A stretch of 64,000 bases of DNA from Ambrosia x helenae (taxonomy: Eukaryota > Streptophyta > Magnoliopsida > Asterales > Asteraceae): positions 1,426,001-1,490,000 of the forward strand of contig CM061223.1 in assembly GCA_030844895.1 (NCBI GenBank). Direction: 5' to 3'. Numbering within the stretch: position 1 is the first letter of the stretch; each line of letters starts with the position of its first letter. The notes under the pieces were generated by a model, which did no database searches, was not told the DNA's origin, and saw only the letters and a program-made list of their open reading frames with translations. Positions 12,201-23,159 of the stretch are shown piece by piece. Made by a program: the position numbers and the translations under genes.

Positions 12201-12948
12201 TTTCTAGAGAGAGAGAGTTGAGAGAGTTTGGTTTTTAGAGAGAGGAAGGAATGTGGGAAATGAGGATATTTTGGAGGTTATGGGCTTATATAGGTGGGCT
12301 TTTGGATTGGGCTTCAAGCCCAACGTCGCGTACCAACTGCTCCGTTTTAGCCCGTTATCGTTTCTGGACTCGGTTTTTGTTCGTAGCCATAAATAATACC
12401 AGACCGAGCAATTCAATAATTATTTTCGTCACCCGAAGCGTGAAGACGGCACACGCGTTAAAATCGCGTTAATCGGTTCGGTTGTGTTATCCTTCATTTA
12501 AATGATCCGATAACTTTCGAAATTCAACCGATAACATTATTTATAATTAATAATTATTCCGGAAGTTCGGTAACGGTTAAAGCCACGCGTTTCGACGTTC
12601 GAATCCCACGTCAGTTCCTCTCCGCGTTCTCCAAAACGCTGCGTTCTTGGCCGTTTACCACGCCGATTTCACATCCGTTCGCATCGACAGTAAATACGTG
12701 TCGTATTTTCATAGAATAAGCTTATGTTATTCCAGTTTGACAAATTTTTGCTGATGTCAGTTCGTTACGTTAAACACGCGAAGTCTTTCTTTAAAGGCAT
12801 CAAGACTTCAACGAACTTTCAAAAGGACATCGTAGGACTCATATTAGCTCAACTAACCATAATTAACCTTAAACCATGTTAATTATTTCTAAAACATGAT
12901 TAGCTTCCCGTTAATCGTTGTACGAAATTTGCCGGTTGTCACACCTGT

Positions 12949-13550
12949 TAGTTAGGCATATACTAGCATGTGTTAACATCACTAACGTGTGCGAGCATAC
13001 AAGACTCGGACCGCAAAAAAAATAGACATATACCCTATACGAGTTCATAACAACTTCACTTGCCAAAAATTTATTAAATAGAATGCAAAGATTATTTAAA
13101 CACCCTATTCACCAAAGATTAAAAGTCTATAATCTTTATAAAAAACATCACTTACCATAGCCACATCACCAACGCCGCCTTCTTCCAATAGCCTACTCGT
13201 GTAAACCATCACTAAAACAGATACACATGTTAGTTTGGATCCTCAAACACATAATGGGGCATCACTAACATGTGTTAACATATACTAACATAAAAAGACT
13301 ACAAATTTATTCATCAATCACATGTGATCCATCAACCTCATGTCCCCAATCCAATAAAAATCTAACATAAACAAAATAATAATAAAAAAAAATAAAAAAG
13401 GTTAACATAAGTTATTTTTTCATTCAAGCATTTGATCGAACACTTGGTATGCGACCAAAAACTATCCCCAAAACTGTTATTATTATTATTATATCCTAAT
13501 TGAACCATTTTAATAAGTAACAAAAAAAAAAAAAAAAAAAAAAAGATTAC
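12949..13550. other. Continuation of ACTAACATGTG repeat region, no gene
   Basis: The sequence resumes the tandem repeat broken by the solo LTR, then passes into AT-rich DNA with an A-tract at 13522-13544. ACACATGTTAGTTTGG...CACATAATGGGGCATCACTAAC at 13227-13270 resembles the block at 9130-9175, suggesting an older duplication. Confidence 0.5.
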
Positions 13551-13745
13551 CAGTCATGTCCAAGGTCAAAAAGAGTCCAAAACATGGTTCCTTGAGCAAC
13601 CCAATAAAGGGGCCAAAGAAGGGAATTGTTGAGAGCAGCCCAATAACTCATTGACCTCCATGGATCCTTGACCCAGCAGTGTTCTGGTACAGCAGCTCTA
13701 AAATCAGCCAATTTAAAAGGCGACAGAGCCCCTGCTTCAAATATA
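13551..13745 (-). pseudogene. Omega-3 fatty acid desaturase exon-1 fragment
   Basis: The minus strand encodes FEAGALSPFKLADFRAAVPE, HCWVKDPWRSMSY, NNSLLWPLYW and AQGTMFWTLF, then LGHD. These are hallmark segments of plant omega-3 desaturases (FAD3/FAD7/FAD8), which convert linoleate to alpha-linolenate in ER or plastid membranes. The fragment ends in a usable donor, TG|GTAATC, at the conserved HDC position of exon 1. About a dozen codons after SMSY are missing compared with the family, which removes most of the first membrane segment. The upstream frame carries stops before any start codon, and no later exon with the remaining His boxes was found. It is a relic or captured fragment. Confidence 0.75.
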
Positions 13746-14236
13746 TCTTTTTCGTCTTGTTCTTATAAAGTGATTTTTTGTTTGTGGTGGAACGCTGATG
13801 GAGACGGTGGTGGCGATTTGGACACCGAAGAATGCAGACACAGACATAATTTTTTTTTTTGTTTCAATCCTTGGTTTAGATGGCTCCCTAGGGTGACGGT
13901 GGGAGTGGTAGTTGAGGAGAACGTTTGGGAGAAAGGGGAAGGGTTATAGAGAGAAAGGTAAGAAATGGAGTTTTAGAGGTTGGTTCTTGGTTCTGCATAG
14001 AGAGGGAGAGGAGAAAGAAGAATAGGATGTGGGTTTAGAAGAGAGAGAAAGAGAATTTGTTTATATAGGGGGTGGGATAATTCAAAAATTGAAAAAAAAG
14101 GGAAAGATAAAATGACAATTGTATCATTTGTAATATAATATTGATAGATGGTGGCTGGGATGATGTGGCATAACATGGACCATGGAATGGGTTTCTTGGG
14201 GTTTTTCCATTTGAGAAGGTTTTCTCCGTATACTTC

Positions 14237-14240
<4 letters not shown>
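13746..14240. other. Non-coding region upstream of desaturase fragment
   Basis: Contains a T-tract at 13851-13861 and purine-rich GAGAGA stretches at 13950-14055 that could be the old promoter and leader of the desaturase on the minus strand. No other gene was seen. Confidence 0.4.

Positions 14241-14282
<42 letters not shown>
14241..14282. repeat. (AT)n microsatellite
   Basis: An uninterrupted run of about 21 AT units. Confidence 0.95.
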
Positions 14283-14284
<2 letters not shown>

Positions 14285-14580
14285 TTTTCTTATTTAAACA
14301 AACTCTTATATATGATTAGTGTTTTTCAAGCTCATTGTTTGGTAATATGTACAGACGTACAATAATCTAATATTTGTAATGGTTAAGGTTAATCAATAAA
14401 ATGATACGTTAAAGGTATTGTAGCTATTTGAATTTAACTTCTGTCAGCATAAACCTTTGTGTGAATTATGAATTTTATATGCGAACAATCATGGATTCCA
14501 CCACCAAAAGTATATACTTTTCTTTGTACTTTGTACCCAATCACATTAACCATCTCAATATCATTTCTAAAAAAGTTCTA

Positions 14581-14584
<4 letters not shown>
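14283..14584 (+). repeat. Direct copy of the palindrome loop and right arm
   Basis: This stretch matches 17504-17815 closely (shared landmarks CTCATTGTTTGGTAATATGT, ACAGACGTAC and CCACCAAAAGTATATAC). It therefore represents a third, truncated copy of the unit that forms the palindrome at 16701-18414, in the orientation of the right arm. It is interrupted by the (TA)n tract at 14585. Confidence 0.85.

Positions 14585-14621
<37 letters not shown>
14585..14621. repeat. (TA)n microsatellite at left end of TIR element
   Basis: About 18 TA units directly abutting the left terminus of the element at 14622. Confidence 0.9.
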
Positions 14622-14624
<3 letters not shown>

Positions 14625-16680
14625 AAAGTATAACTAGGAAACCCATCCCAGTTAAAGAAACTTTGGAAACTCAATACAAGGCTCATGTTTATCCGCGTCA
14701 CTTTTTTTTTCAACCCTTCTAAGGGCATTTTGGTCATAATTTTTCTGTCTTCCTGCTTCATTCTGTGAGAGGGTCAGACAATTATATTTCCTTTCCCACC
14801 TAACTCTCCATCTCTCTCATGAAACACATTCAAAATCTGAAAAAAATTATGACCACCAAGATTGCTTCACCATATCTCCCCCCTCTCCCTCTCTTACCTC
14901 TCTACCATTCTTTCGCCAAGATCGATCGTTTTAGAAGTATCGTCGTCATCTGTACTAGTCGTGGTGAAGCCGAACAAAGATTAGTTCTAGATCTCGAAGA
15001 AACATGAAGCCGGTTCCAGATCTCGAAGAAACATGACCAGTCGTGGTGCAGACGTCCGGTCATCTAGCTGGTTCCAGATCTCGAAGAAACATGAATGATA
15101 TGCAGAAACATGAAGCTGAACAAAGATTAGTTCCAAATCTCGGAGGGAGTTTTTTTATTTATTGCAGAAACATGAAGCCGAAGGTGGTCTAGCAGAGCCG
15201 CTGAAGACTAAAAATTGTCATTTTGGTTTAGAACAAGTCATTCCTAAAGTCACTGACTTGATTTTGTTTTCATGTTCTTAATTTTATGAAAGCTTAAAAT
15301 GGTAACACAAGTTTATAAAGAATCCATCGTTTGAAAGATTTTATAAATTGTTAAAACTAATAAACAACTAATTATTATTTTTTTCTAATAATATTACATA
15401 ATATCTAATAAAGGTTTTGACCGTGAACCAAGACGTCCTACCATTTTGCCATCCCTACTTGCAACACTACCCAAGTAATTTGCTTTGAAAGTTGGAGATC
15501 TGCAGAAACAAGAAATCGAATGGATTTTTATGGTGGGGAAGATGGGAAGATACATACTTCAAAAGTAACTTGCTTTGAAAGTTGGAGTACAGGTTGGAAA
15601 GCATGCATATTTAATATTGCTTTTTTTAGATTTCTTTTAAATTTATTTGTGTCATTATTTTTTACATTTTTTTTATTTGGATAAATAAATATTGCTTTGG
15701 TTAAATTATTATTTTATGTTGTTTTTTTTGTTATTTGGATGAATAAAATGTAACCTATTTTATTTACCATGTTTTTTATTTGTAACACAGTAACCTATTT
15801 TGTTATAATGTTTAAACTATTAATTTTGCTCTTTTACAATGTAACATATTTTTATTTAACCTGTTTTGTAATGTGTTTCATTTTGTAACTCGTATTTTAT
15901 TTATCTTTGTAACTCGTCTTTTAAAATGTAACCTATTTTATTTACATGTTTTGATATGTAACACTATAACCCGTCTTGTTACAATGTTTAAACTATTAAT
16001 TTTGCTTTTTACAATGTAACATATTTTATTTATCATGTTTTGTAATGTGTTTCATTTTGTAATTCCTCTTTTATTTATCTTTGTAACTTGTCTTTTGTAA
16101 CTCGTCTTTTAAAATGTAACCTATATTATTTACCATGTTTTGATATATAACACTGTAACCTGTCTTGTTACAATGTTAAAATTATTAATATTGCTCTTTA
16201 CAACGTAACATATTTTATTTATCATGTTTTGTAATTTGTTTCATTTTGTAACTCGGCTTTTATTTTCACTTTGTTACAATGTTAAAATTTGTAACCTGCT
16301 TTATTTATATGTTTTTATGAAAGATTGTGTTCTTTACAATGAAATTTGTTTCATTTTGTTACAGCCTAAAAAAATGTTGCTAGAAAAATTAGAAAGATAA
16401 AGAAAGTTGGAAAGTGAGAGAAAGAATGAAGAAAGAAAGAGAGTGTGTAAGAGAGAGAAGAGAGGAAAGAGAGTGGATGTGTCAAGGGAGAGAGTCAGAT
16501 TTTGTTTAGAAAATGTTTTTACATGTTTACCCTTTTTGTACTTTTGTACATTATTTAAATCTTTTAATAAAGGTGAAAAGGTTGGATTGACTATGGACCC
16601 TTGATCATGTAACATGGATGGATGAGATGAAGTTTTTAGGGTTTCTTTAACTGAAGAGGGTTTTCAATTTATCCTCCACC
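14622..16680. mobile_element. 2.06-kb TIR element flanked by (TA)n tracts
   Basis: The left end (GGGAAAGTATAACTAGGAAA, then CCCATCCCAGTTAAAGAAAC) and the reverse complement of the right end (GGTGGAGGATAAATTGAAAA, then CCCTCTTCAGTTAAAGAAAC) align over about 55 bp, giving imperfect terminal inverted repeats. Both sides are bounded by (TA)n microsatellites, as in plant Micron-like elements, so a TA target is likely. The interior has no transposase frame; it carries repeated TCTCGAAGAAACATGA blocks at 14993-15095 and a tandem array at 15700-16330. I read it as a non-autonomous DNA transposon whose superfamily I cannot fix. Confidence 0.65.
15700..16330. repeat. ~180-bp tandem repeats rich in TGTAACCTATTTT
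   Basis: About three and a half units share AATGTTTAAACTATTAATTT and TTTTGTAATGTGTTTCATTT. Anchor positions at 15807, 15983 and 16172 give periods of 176 and 189 bp. The array is inside the TIR element and is non-coding. Confidence 0.7.
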
Positions 16681-16702
16681 TATATATATATATATATATA
16701 TA
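16681..16702. repeat. (TA)n microsatellite at right end of TIR element
   Basis: About 11 TA units separating the TIR element from the left arm of the palindrome. Confidence 0.9.
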
Positions 16703-17503
16703 CCTTTTTGTGTTTTTGTTGGTGCTCTATTGAATCTGGTATGCATGTGAGCCCATACATGTACCTACTATGCAAATACGTGTGACACGTCAGACAATAT
16801 AGTTTTATAATAATGCTTTTCTTGATATGGTGATTCGCTATAATTTCCAATAAAATTTGATCAAGATTCATGTTATTTGTCATTTTATAATGAAATATTG
16901 TTATTGGTACAGAGAGAAATACAGGGTTGTTATCAACGCCTAGCGTGCTTGATTTTCGTCTGCTTGGTGGTAATGCCCTTATAGCCATATAGACGCTGAC
17001 ATTGCTAGCCGGTTTGAAAGCCTATTATGTACCTACACTAAACGCTTTGGGCCTCTAAGCTTCAAGACTATCTTCTGCATCGCTGATATTGGCCCTGCCT
17101 TGACAGGACAGTCTCGATCAATTCATCTTCTTATAAACTAATTACTCATTTTCGTGACTGTTACATGTTATGATAGAAAAGCTAGCCAATTAGTAGATGA
17201 GAATTGTTACCAACTTCGTTATTTAGAAAGGGAAATTAGTATTGGTATTAGTACATGTAATGTATGTATCTATTGTAGTACTTAGTTTTATATTTTAATA
17301 TATTAAATAGAACTTTTCTAGAAATGATATTGAGATGGTTGATATGATTGGGTACAAAGAAAAGTATATACTTTTGGTGGTGAAATCCATGATTGTTTGC
17401 ATATAAAATTCATAATTCACACAAAGATTTGTGCTGACAGAAGTTAAATTCAAATAGCTACAATACCTTTAACCTATCATTTTATTGATTAACCTTAACC
17501 ATT
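16701..17503 (-). repeat. Left arm of ~800-bp inverted repeat
   Basis: This arm is the near-exact reverse complement of 17609-18414, from CCTTTTTGTGTTTTTGTTGG at the outer end to AACCTTAACCAT at the inner end. Only a few substitutions and a net 3-bp length difference were noticed. I could not assign coding function, although it includes about 250 bp (16900-17150) that look less AT-rich, like an old exon. Confidence 0.92.
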
Positions 17504-17608
17504 TTTCTTATTTGAACAAACTCTTATATATGATTCTTATATATGATTAGTGTTTATCAAGCTCATTGTTTGGTAATATGTACAGACGTACAGTAATCTA
17601 ATATTTGT

Positions 17609-18414
17609 AATGGTTAAGGTTAATCAATAAAATGATAGGTTAAAGGTATTGTAGCTATTTGAATTTAACTTCTGTCAGCACAAATCTTTGTGTGAATTAT
17701 GAATTTTATATGCAAACAATCATGGATTTCACCACCAAAAGTATATACTTTTCTTTGTACCCAATCATATCAACCATCTCAATATCATTTCTAGAAAAGT
17801 TCTATTTAATATATTAAAATATAAAACTAAGTACTACAATAGATACATACATTACATGTACTAATATAACCAATACTAATTTCCCTTTCTAAATAACGAA
17901 GTTGGTAACAATTCTCATCTACTAATTGGCTAGCTTTTCTATCATAATATTGTAACAGTCACGAAAATGAGTAATTAGTTTATAAGAAGATGAATTGATC
18001 GAGACTGTCCTGTCAAGGCAGGGCCAATATCAGCGATGCAGAAGATAGTCTTGAAGCTTAGAGGCCCAAAGCGTTTAGTGTAGGTACATAATAGGCTTTC
18101 AAACCGGCTAGCAATGTCAGCGTCTATATGGCTATAAGGGCATTACCACCAAGCAGACGAAAATCAAGCACGCTAGGCGTTGATAACAACCCTGTATTTC
18201 TCTCTGTACCAATAACAATATTTCATTATAAATGACAAATAACATGAATCTTGATCAAATTTTATTGGAAATTATAGCGAATCACCATATCAAGAAAAGC
18301 ATTATTATAAAACTATATTGTCTGACGTGTCACACGTATTTGCATAGTAGGTACATGTATGGGCTCACATGCATACCAGATTCAATAGAGCACCAACAAA
18401 AACACAAAAAGGTA
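17609..18414 (+). repeat. Right arm of ~800-bp inverted repeat
   Basis: Partner of 16701-17503, separated by a 105-bp spacer (17504-17608). The spacer plus the first 200 bp of this arm also occur at 14283-14584, which indicates that this orientation is ancestral and that the left arm is an inverted copy. A transcript through both arms would fold into a long hairpin. Confidence 0.92.
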
Positions 18415-18601
18415 AAGTATGATATTTTCCCAACAGAAACAAATATTAAACATAATGTAGTATTGATTTTCCTGTTTAAGTACTAGAATAAAACTTATCA
18501 TACCCACAAAATAAAGGATTCCAACACAAAACATATAAATTATATCAGTTATTTCACAAAAAAAAAAAATTAGAAACATGCAAAATCAAGATTGTCTATA
18601 T

Positions 18602-18604
<3 letters not shown>

Positions 18605-18652
<48 letters not shown>
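18605..18652. repeat. (AT)n microsatellite
   Basis: About 24 AT units without interruption. Confidence 0.95.
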
Positions 18653-18656
<4 letters not shown>

Positions 18657-19124
18657 TTCTAAAAAATAAGGTACAAGGTTTATAACCTTATATGCAAACT
18701 CTCACGTAGAAGGGAAATTTATGCAAATAACCGTTAAGTTTAAATTATTATTATTATTATAAAAATAGTCTAGAAATAAGCATGTATAGTCATTTTTCTT
18801 TGAACTATGTTAAAAATCACTTGATTCGAACTTATAAGATGGACTAAAAAATAGACGCGTCACATAATCATGCGATTATCACCGGAGTTAGTGGTCCAAT
18901 GGCAAGGCATAGCCTTTCAATGTACTTATGCTCAATGCCAATTATCCACATAATCATGCGATTACCACTGGGGTCAGTGGTCGAGTGGCAAGACATCCTT
19001 CAAAGTTACTTGAAAAAAACTGAGCAATTACGATCAAAAAGTTAATGGACATGGACACTTTTCTAGTAGTGATAATGATAACTATAATATAAAGTTTGTA
19101 TTCACATTATTTCTAAGTACATAC
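18653..19124. other. Non-coding 3' flank of glucanase pseudogene
   Basis: No coding exon seen. Two related blocks, at about 18865-18905 and 18955-18995, share TAATCATGCGATTA followed by GTCAGTGGTC-like sequence; the second contains GTGGTCGAGTGGC, which resembles a tRNA A-box as found in SINEs. No matching B-box was found. Confidence 0.4.
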
Positions 19125-20430
19125 CTTGTTAGTAGTAGAAGTAAGTGAGGTCGAAGACGAAGGCGATTTAGGTATCAATGACCCGACATTATAAACCATC
19201 GTTCCATCGGTTTTATAGATCCCGTAGTTCCTCTCCGATGTCGGGCCAGGCTTCATATCCTCGTTAAACAAAGCAAACACATAAATCTCGAGCCTCGTTT
19301 TCGGCCTCAACGGTGTCCCTTCACCACTCAATTGCCTTTTGAACAAATTTTGATTGTAAATAACCGCATTTTGTGGTGTTGCACCAACTTCATTCGGGTC
19401 ACCTTTTGAAGGCCAACCCGTTTCTGAGACCCGAACCTCAATCCCACCAAATCCTAACCGAGCCATTGCGTATATAACCGCATCTACTTGAGCATATAAC
19501 ATGTTGTCGTAGTGCATATTAGTATGTGGGTCTATCATGCCCGAATTCGGGTTGAAAAGGGTATAATCTAGAGAAATTTTGTCAGGGCTTTGTATGAAAA
19601 ATAAGGGTATGCATTGATCCAAAATGGCGCTTTCGTCGTCGAAAGAAACTGTAACATTTGTGTCATTCTCGTTGTGAACTCGGGCGCAAACATCCCTTCT
19701 GATGCCGAGTCTGAATTCGCAAGAATTGCTAATGATAATGGTGTGGACACTTGGATATATTGTTGCAACCCTAATTGAGTCAAATCTTGTTGTATACTAA
19801 CTATTGCTGGAACCAAATTATCCACCAATGTCATGTCATCTCCGGTGAACACCTCGTTACCAACCGCGATTCCTGTTATTAGAAAGAATATATTAGTTAT
19901 CGTTCATTTAATTATTCAAAAAGAGGTTGCAGCGTAGCTTGTTGCCCGTCTACCCGCGTCTCACTTGTAAGTCTTATTGATTTTAAGCCCAGTAAAAATA
20001 TAAGTTTATTAAAAAAAATATTTGTAGTATGATATGGAAATATGATTTTTTTAAGTTAATTTATCTTGTATCTATTCCCAATTTATTTTGATTATGTTTG
20101 GTTATATTAATTAATAATACAATACCTCACGTGGTTTTTATTATTCTATACCTGTAATTTTAGTTGCTGGAAGATATGGTTTTACACGTTTAGTCACCCA
20201 TTGTAACGCTTGTTGCGGGTCTATTAACGTCGCTAGCATCTCGTTCTCCACTGTCACAATCAGTTCGACCCCAGATCCCGCAAATGCGTTTAAGATATCG
20301 GGATTTATATCGTAGATTCGAGTCTTTGTGACTTTTAGCGATTTTAGAAGCAGGAGAACTTTGTTTGGTGGTGGCAAATCGTTGCCAAGTTGACCATAGT
20401 TTATACCAAGCGATTCAACTAATCCAACCC
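19125..20430 (-). pseudogene. GH17 glucan endo-1,3-beta-glucosidase, frameshifted
   Basis: Two exons on the minus strand (20430-20152 and 19872-19125) with clean GT-AG borders encode most of a plant beta-1,3-glucanase. Landmarks in order are ESLGINYGQLGNDLPPPNKV, KTRIYDINPDIL, ELIVTVENE, AVGNEVFTGDD with the catalytic acid Glu, FWINAYPYF, DKISLDYTLFN, DAVIYAMARLGF, VSETGWPSKGD with the nucleophile Glu, and FALFNEDMKPGPTSERNYG. These enzymes hydrolyse callose at cell walls and plasmodesmata. A frame break lies at about 19581-19594 between SYK and the expected SPDKIS, consistent with loss of four bases. The last exon with a possible GPI signal was not found, and the signal-peptide exon is uncertain. 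Apart from the one break the sequence is well kept, so it is either a young pseudogene or has a sequence error. Confidence 0.85.
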
Positions 20431-21519
20431 CTATGAACACAAATTAAACACCTTAGAAAAAACATGCAAAAACACCATGAATGGGTAAGCAATATTGTTA
20501 CATGACTATATATATATACAAATATATAAGCAATTCACTACCATGCATGGGTAGCAAACTCATGCAAAACAAAAGGCTAACATTGGAATGTTATAATGTT
20601 GATGTGGCTATTGGAAGCAAAATCATTGAGTTCGCCTCTGTAATAAAGTAATCTGTTACTTTGGCCCTCTATATATTTGTTCAAGCTCCGTCACTGGTCG
20701 TCTGATTAGCAAACTCAAAAATTCGTTTGCATGAGTACTTTCTTACCCATGGGTAGCGAACTGCCAATTTTTACAAGTAGTTTCAAAAAATGCTATGTAT
20801 ACATGACTCACATGCCAGCGGGTTTAACCAATTCTTTCGTAATTGTATGTTGATGCATATTATTTTTTGTTTAATTATTCGTCTACTGTTACGTGAAATG
20901 CATCTTGCACTTTTACGCCAAAAATTGAGTTTCATTGTATATTGATTTGTTTGCTCAGTTGAAGGATTTAAAGGCTAGCATCTCACTTTTACGTGTTGCC
21001 ATTCCAACAAGCTCTCCAAAGCGTAAGCAGCTTTGTTTTTATACCCTTTTTAAGTATTATACTCCTTTTTAGGATTGATAACCTTCTAGGTTTTTTGTTT
21101 CCTGTTTTGTAGCATATTGTTTTTTTTTTTTTCAATGTTCAACAAGTGAGAAATGTTAATAGTCATTTTAGTGGGAACAAATAAAGCCAAAGGAAATCAT
21201 CACACCTATTAAGAAACTTTTACACACACTTTGTAGCTACTTTCTCCCTAGCAATATTCAAGTTCTTAGTTGTTTTTTTACTTTGATACTTTTAAAGTTG
21301 TGGTTTGCTTTGTGCATTTTCACAATTATGATATTCAAATTTGTTGAAATAATGAGTTTGAAAATGGAGTATAAATGGACGTTTTAAGCAAATATATTTG
21401 AGGTTACAGAATTATAAAATTTGTATGTTATTATAGTCTAGTCATAAAACGAAGATATATTTGTTATTTTTAAGGTGGCGAAAACGGAATTAACAGTCTA
21501 TAGGAAACAATCAACTAAC
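20431..21519. other. Presumed glucanase intron / upstream region
   Basis: AT-rich and non-coding. An inverted pair around CATGGGTAGC and TTTGCATGAGT words at 20541-20580 and 20725-20762 suggests a decayed fold-back element. No other feature was recognised. Confidence 0.4.
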
Positions 21520-21594
21520 CTTTCGTTCTTTATCTAGGGATGAGACCGAAGAAATGAATACACATATGGTTAGGAAAATGATCAATATCTTCAT
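21520..21594 (-). other. Possible signal-peptide exon upstream of glucanase
   Basis: A 25-codon minus-strand frame starting with ATG at 21594 reads MKILIIFLTICVFISSVSSL and ends in AAG|GTTAGT, which is a donor site. A short Lys, a hydrophobic core and small residues at the end make a convincing secretion signal, as expected for a GH17 first exon. However, its phase 0 does not join in frame to the acceptor at 20430, which would need one extra base. It may be an unrelated exon, a broken one, or chance. Confidence 0.3.
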
Positions 21595-21599
21595 TAGCA

Positions 21600-22983
21600 G
21601 GTGCATATGTAAGTCGTAACCCAACCTGGATGAGATAACATGTCAGATGACAAAACATTTTAATTTAAGCTCATATTGTTATTACAAGATAAAGTATATA
21701 TGTATATGTATAACTTTAATAGCTATGTTATGTGCGTATATATTTTTATCGTATAAGTACAATAGTGTTGATATTTTTTAGTAAGTATTATTTTTACACA
21801 TAGTAAATGAGTACAAATTAAATATATGTGTGTGTATTTATATCAATAAAATACAACTTTGATAAATAAATGTTTTTGTAAATTTTGTTTTTTACATATA
21901 GTTCTATAAAAATAAAAACAAGAATCTAGTTATGTATGTTTTTGGTCCTAAACATGTAATCATACAATGTTTCAGGGTGCAAATAATGAAAGATGTTATT
22001 GAACAGTATCAATGATAGTGTGCAAATACAAGTTCAATAAACCTATGCACACGTATGTGATGAGTTTGGAATACCTGAGTTCCTGTTCCCGAAGCACTCC
22101 CAAAGCATTATGAAGGTAGCCTAGCCCACAAACAAGCTGCACTATGCACATCTTGAAGTCGCTGACACCAAGAAAGAGAAGTGCCAAAGTTTTTAAGGAT
22201 GATATTAATGTGTTCTATGCATGAATGAAAGGAGTGACCCATAACTTAAACACAATAATAATTATTAGTGAGGTATAAGTAGAGGAAAAATTAAATTGAT
22301 AGGGGTGACACAAAACGACATAATGTACAAGCATGAATGAAATTAAAGGGGGGCAAAAATCATAAAGGGGCATGGCAGACTAGACAATGTTACAGTGAAG
22401 TCACGTGAAGCTTATATAACAAAAAGAAATTGAATGACTTATTGGCCTAAAATAATGGGATAAAAGAAAGTAAGAGTGGATTAAACAGACCGCAAACACA
22501 AAATAAGATAGAAGAGACACTCTATAGTCTAACACCACATGAACCAAAATATTACTATTGGGAAAACAAAGATCGAATTCAACAAATTATATTATAACCA
22601 AAATAAAAGTAAGCACATAACTTGATACCTAAAATCTTAATTCTCCAGATCAATATACCAGCGAAATCATTTTTCAACAAATGGACGATGATTGTAGAGA
22701 GAGAGACCAAATTGAAACCAACAAAGAACATATAAATCGTTCAGGAAGTGAAGGGGGTGGGTGAGGAGAGGACTTGACTTTTGTTTGGTCAGAGAAAAGA
22801 AAGAAAACAAGTGGTGATATAAAAGGATGAGACTGCAAAAGGTTGAATGAAGAGAGATCAAAGAAAAGATCAGTGGTGGTGGGACACATAACACATTGCA
22901 TGTGACAAATGAGTAACAAGTAGTGGTTGTACGTGGCAATAGTGAATTGGCTCTCGCATATGAGTTTTGGTAATTATTGTAGT
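21600..22983. other. Non-coding; possible old leader exons on minus strand
   Basis: No recognised family. On the minus strand an open stretch at 21996-22187 and a pyrimidine-rich stretch at 22667-22939 could be exon or 5' leader sequence of a lost gene, but neither shows a domain. Confidence 0.3.
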
Positions 22984-23019
22984 ACTAGTTTTATACCCGT
23001 TCGGCGTTGCAGCAACGGG
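22984..23019 (-). mobile_element. Helitron 3' terminus, reverse orientation
   Basis: Read on the minus strand, a hairpin with stem CCCGTT/AACGGG is followed by TATAAAA and CTAGT (ACTAG at 22984-22988 on the plus strand). The element would extend rightwards and would contain the hAT MITE at 23160. Its 5' end was not found. Confidence 0.5.
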
Positions 23020-23159
23020 GGCGATCGAATGTTTGGTTTCTTTAAACGGTCTTAAAATGAGATGGTTGACAACTATAAACACCACTGATACTGACATGTT
23101 GCTACATGCATATATATTAGATACGAAGATTAAGCGTTATACATAATATATACCACTAT

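Larger units (their letters stand above)
9450..12943. mobile_element. 3.5-kb solo LTR (LTR retrotransposon remnant)
   Basis: The sequence begins TGTCACACCACGCC and ends GGTTGTCACA, has the TG...CA ends of an LTR, and is flanked on both sides by the 5-bp target duplication CCTGT (9445-9449 and 12944-12948). The neighbouring tandem repeat unit shows the pre-insertion sequence. No second LTR, primer-binding site or pol domain lies inside, so it is best read as one long solo LTR left by LTR-LTR recombination. Long LTRs starting TGTCACACC remind me of plant Ty3/gypsy chromoviruses, but the lineage is not proven and the transcriptional strand is unclear. Internal features are a three-fold short repeat and a CCGG-rich block. 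Confidence 0.8.

Noticed and set aside
11476..12238. Long frames on both strands in the GC-rich LTR block
   Set aside because: They overlap on opposite strands and reflect low stop-codon frequency in CCGG-rich sequence.
12590..12620. GTTCGAATCCCACGTCAG as a tRNA 3' half
   Set aside because: The upstream 60 bases cannot form a tRNA and it lies inside the solo LTR.
16680..16988. Minus-strand frame and its mirror at 18232-18486 as a gene
   Set aside because: They are the same palindrome arm read twice, run into the TA microsatellite, and contain no recognisable domain.
21996..22187. Minus-strand 63-codon frame as the missing glucanase exon 1
   Set aside because: It shows no secretion signal and no GH17 similarity.
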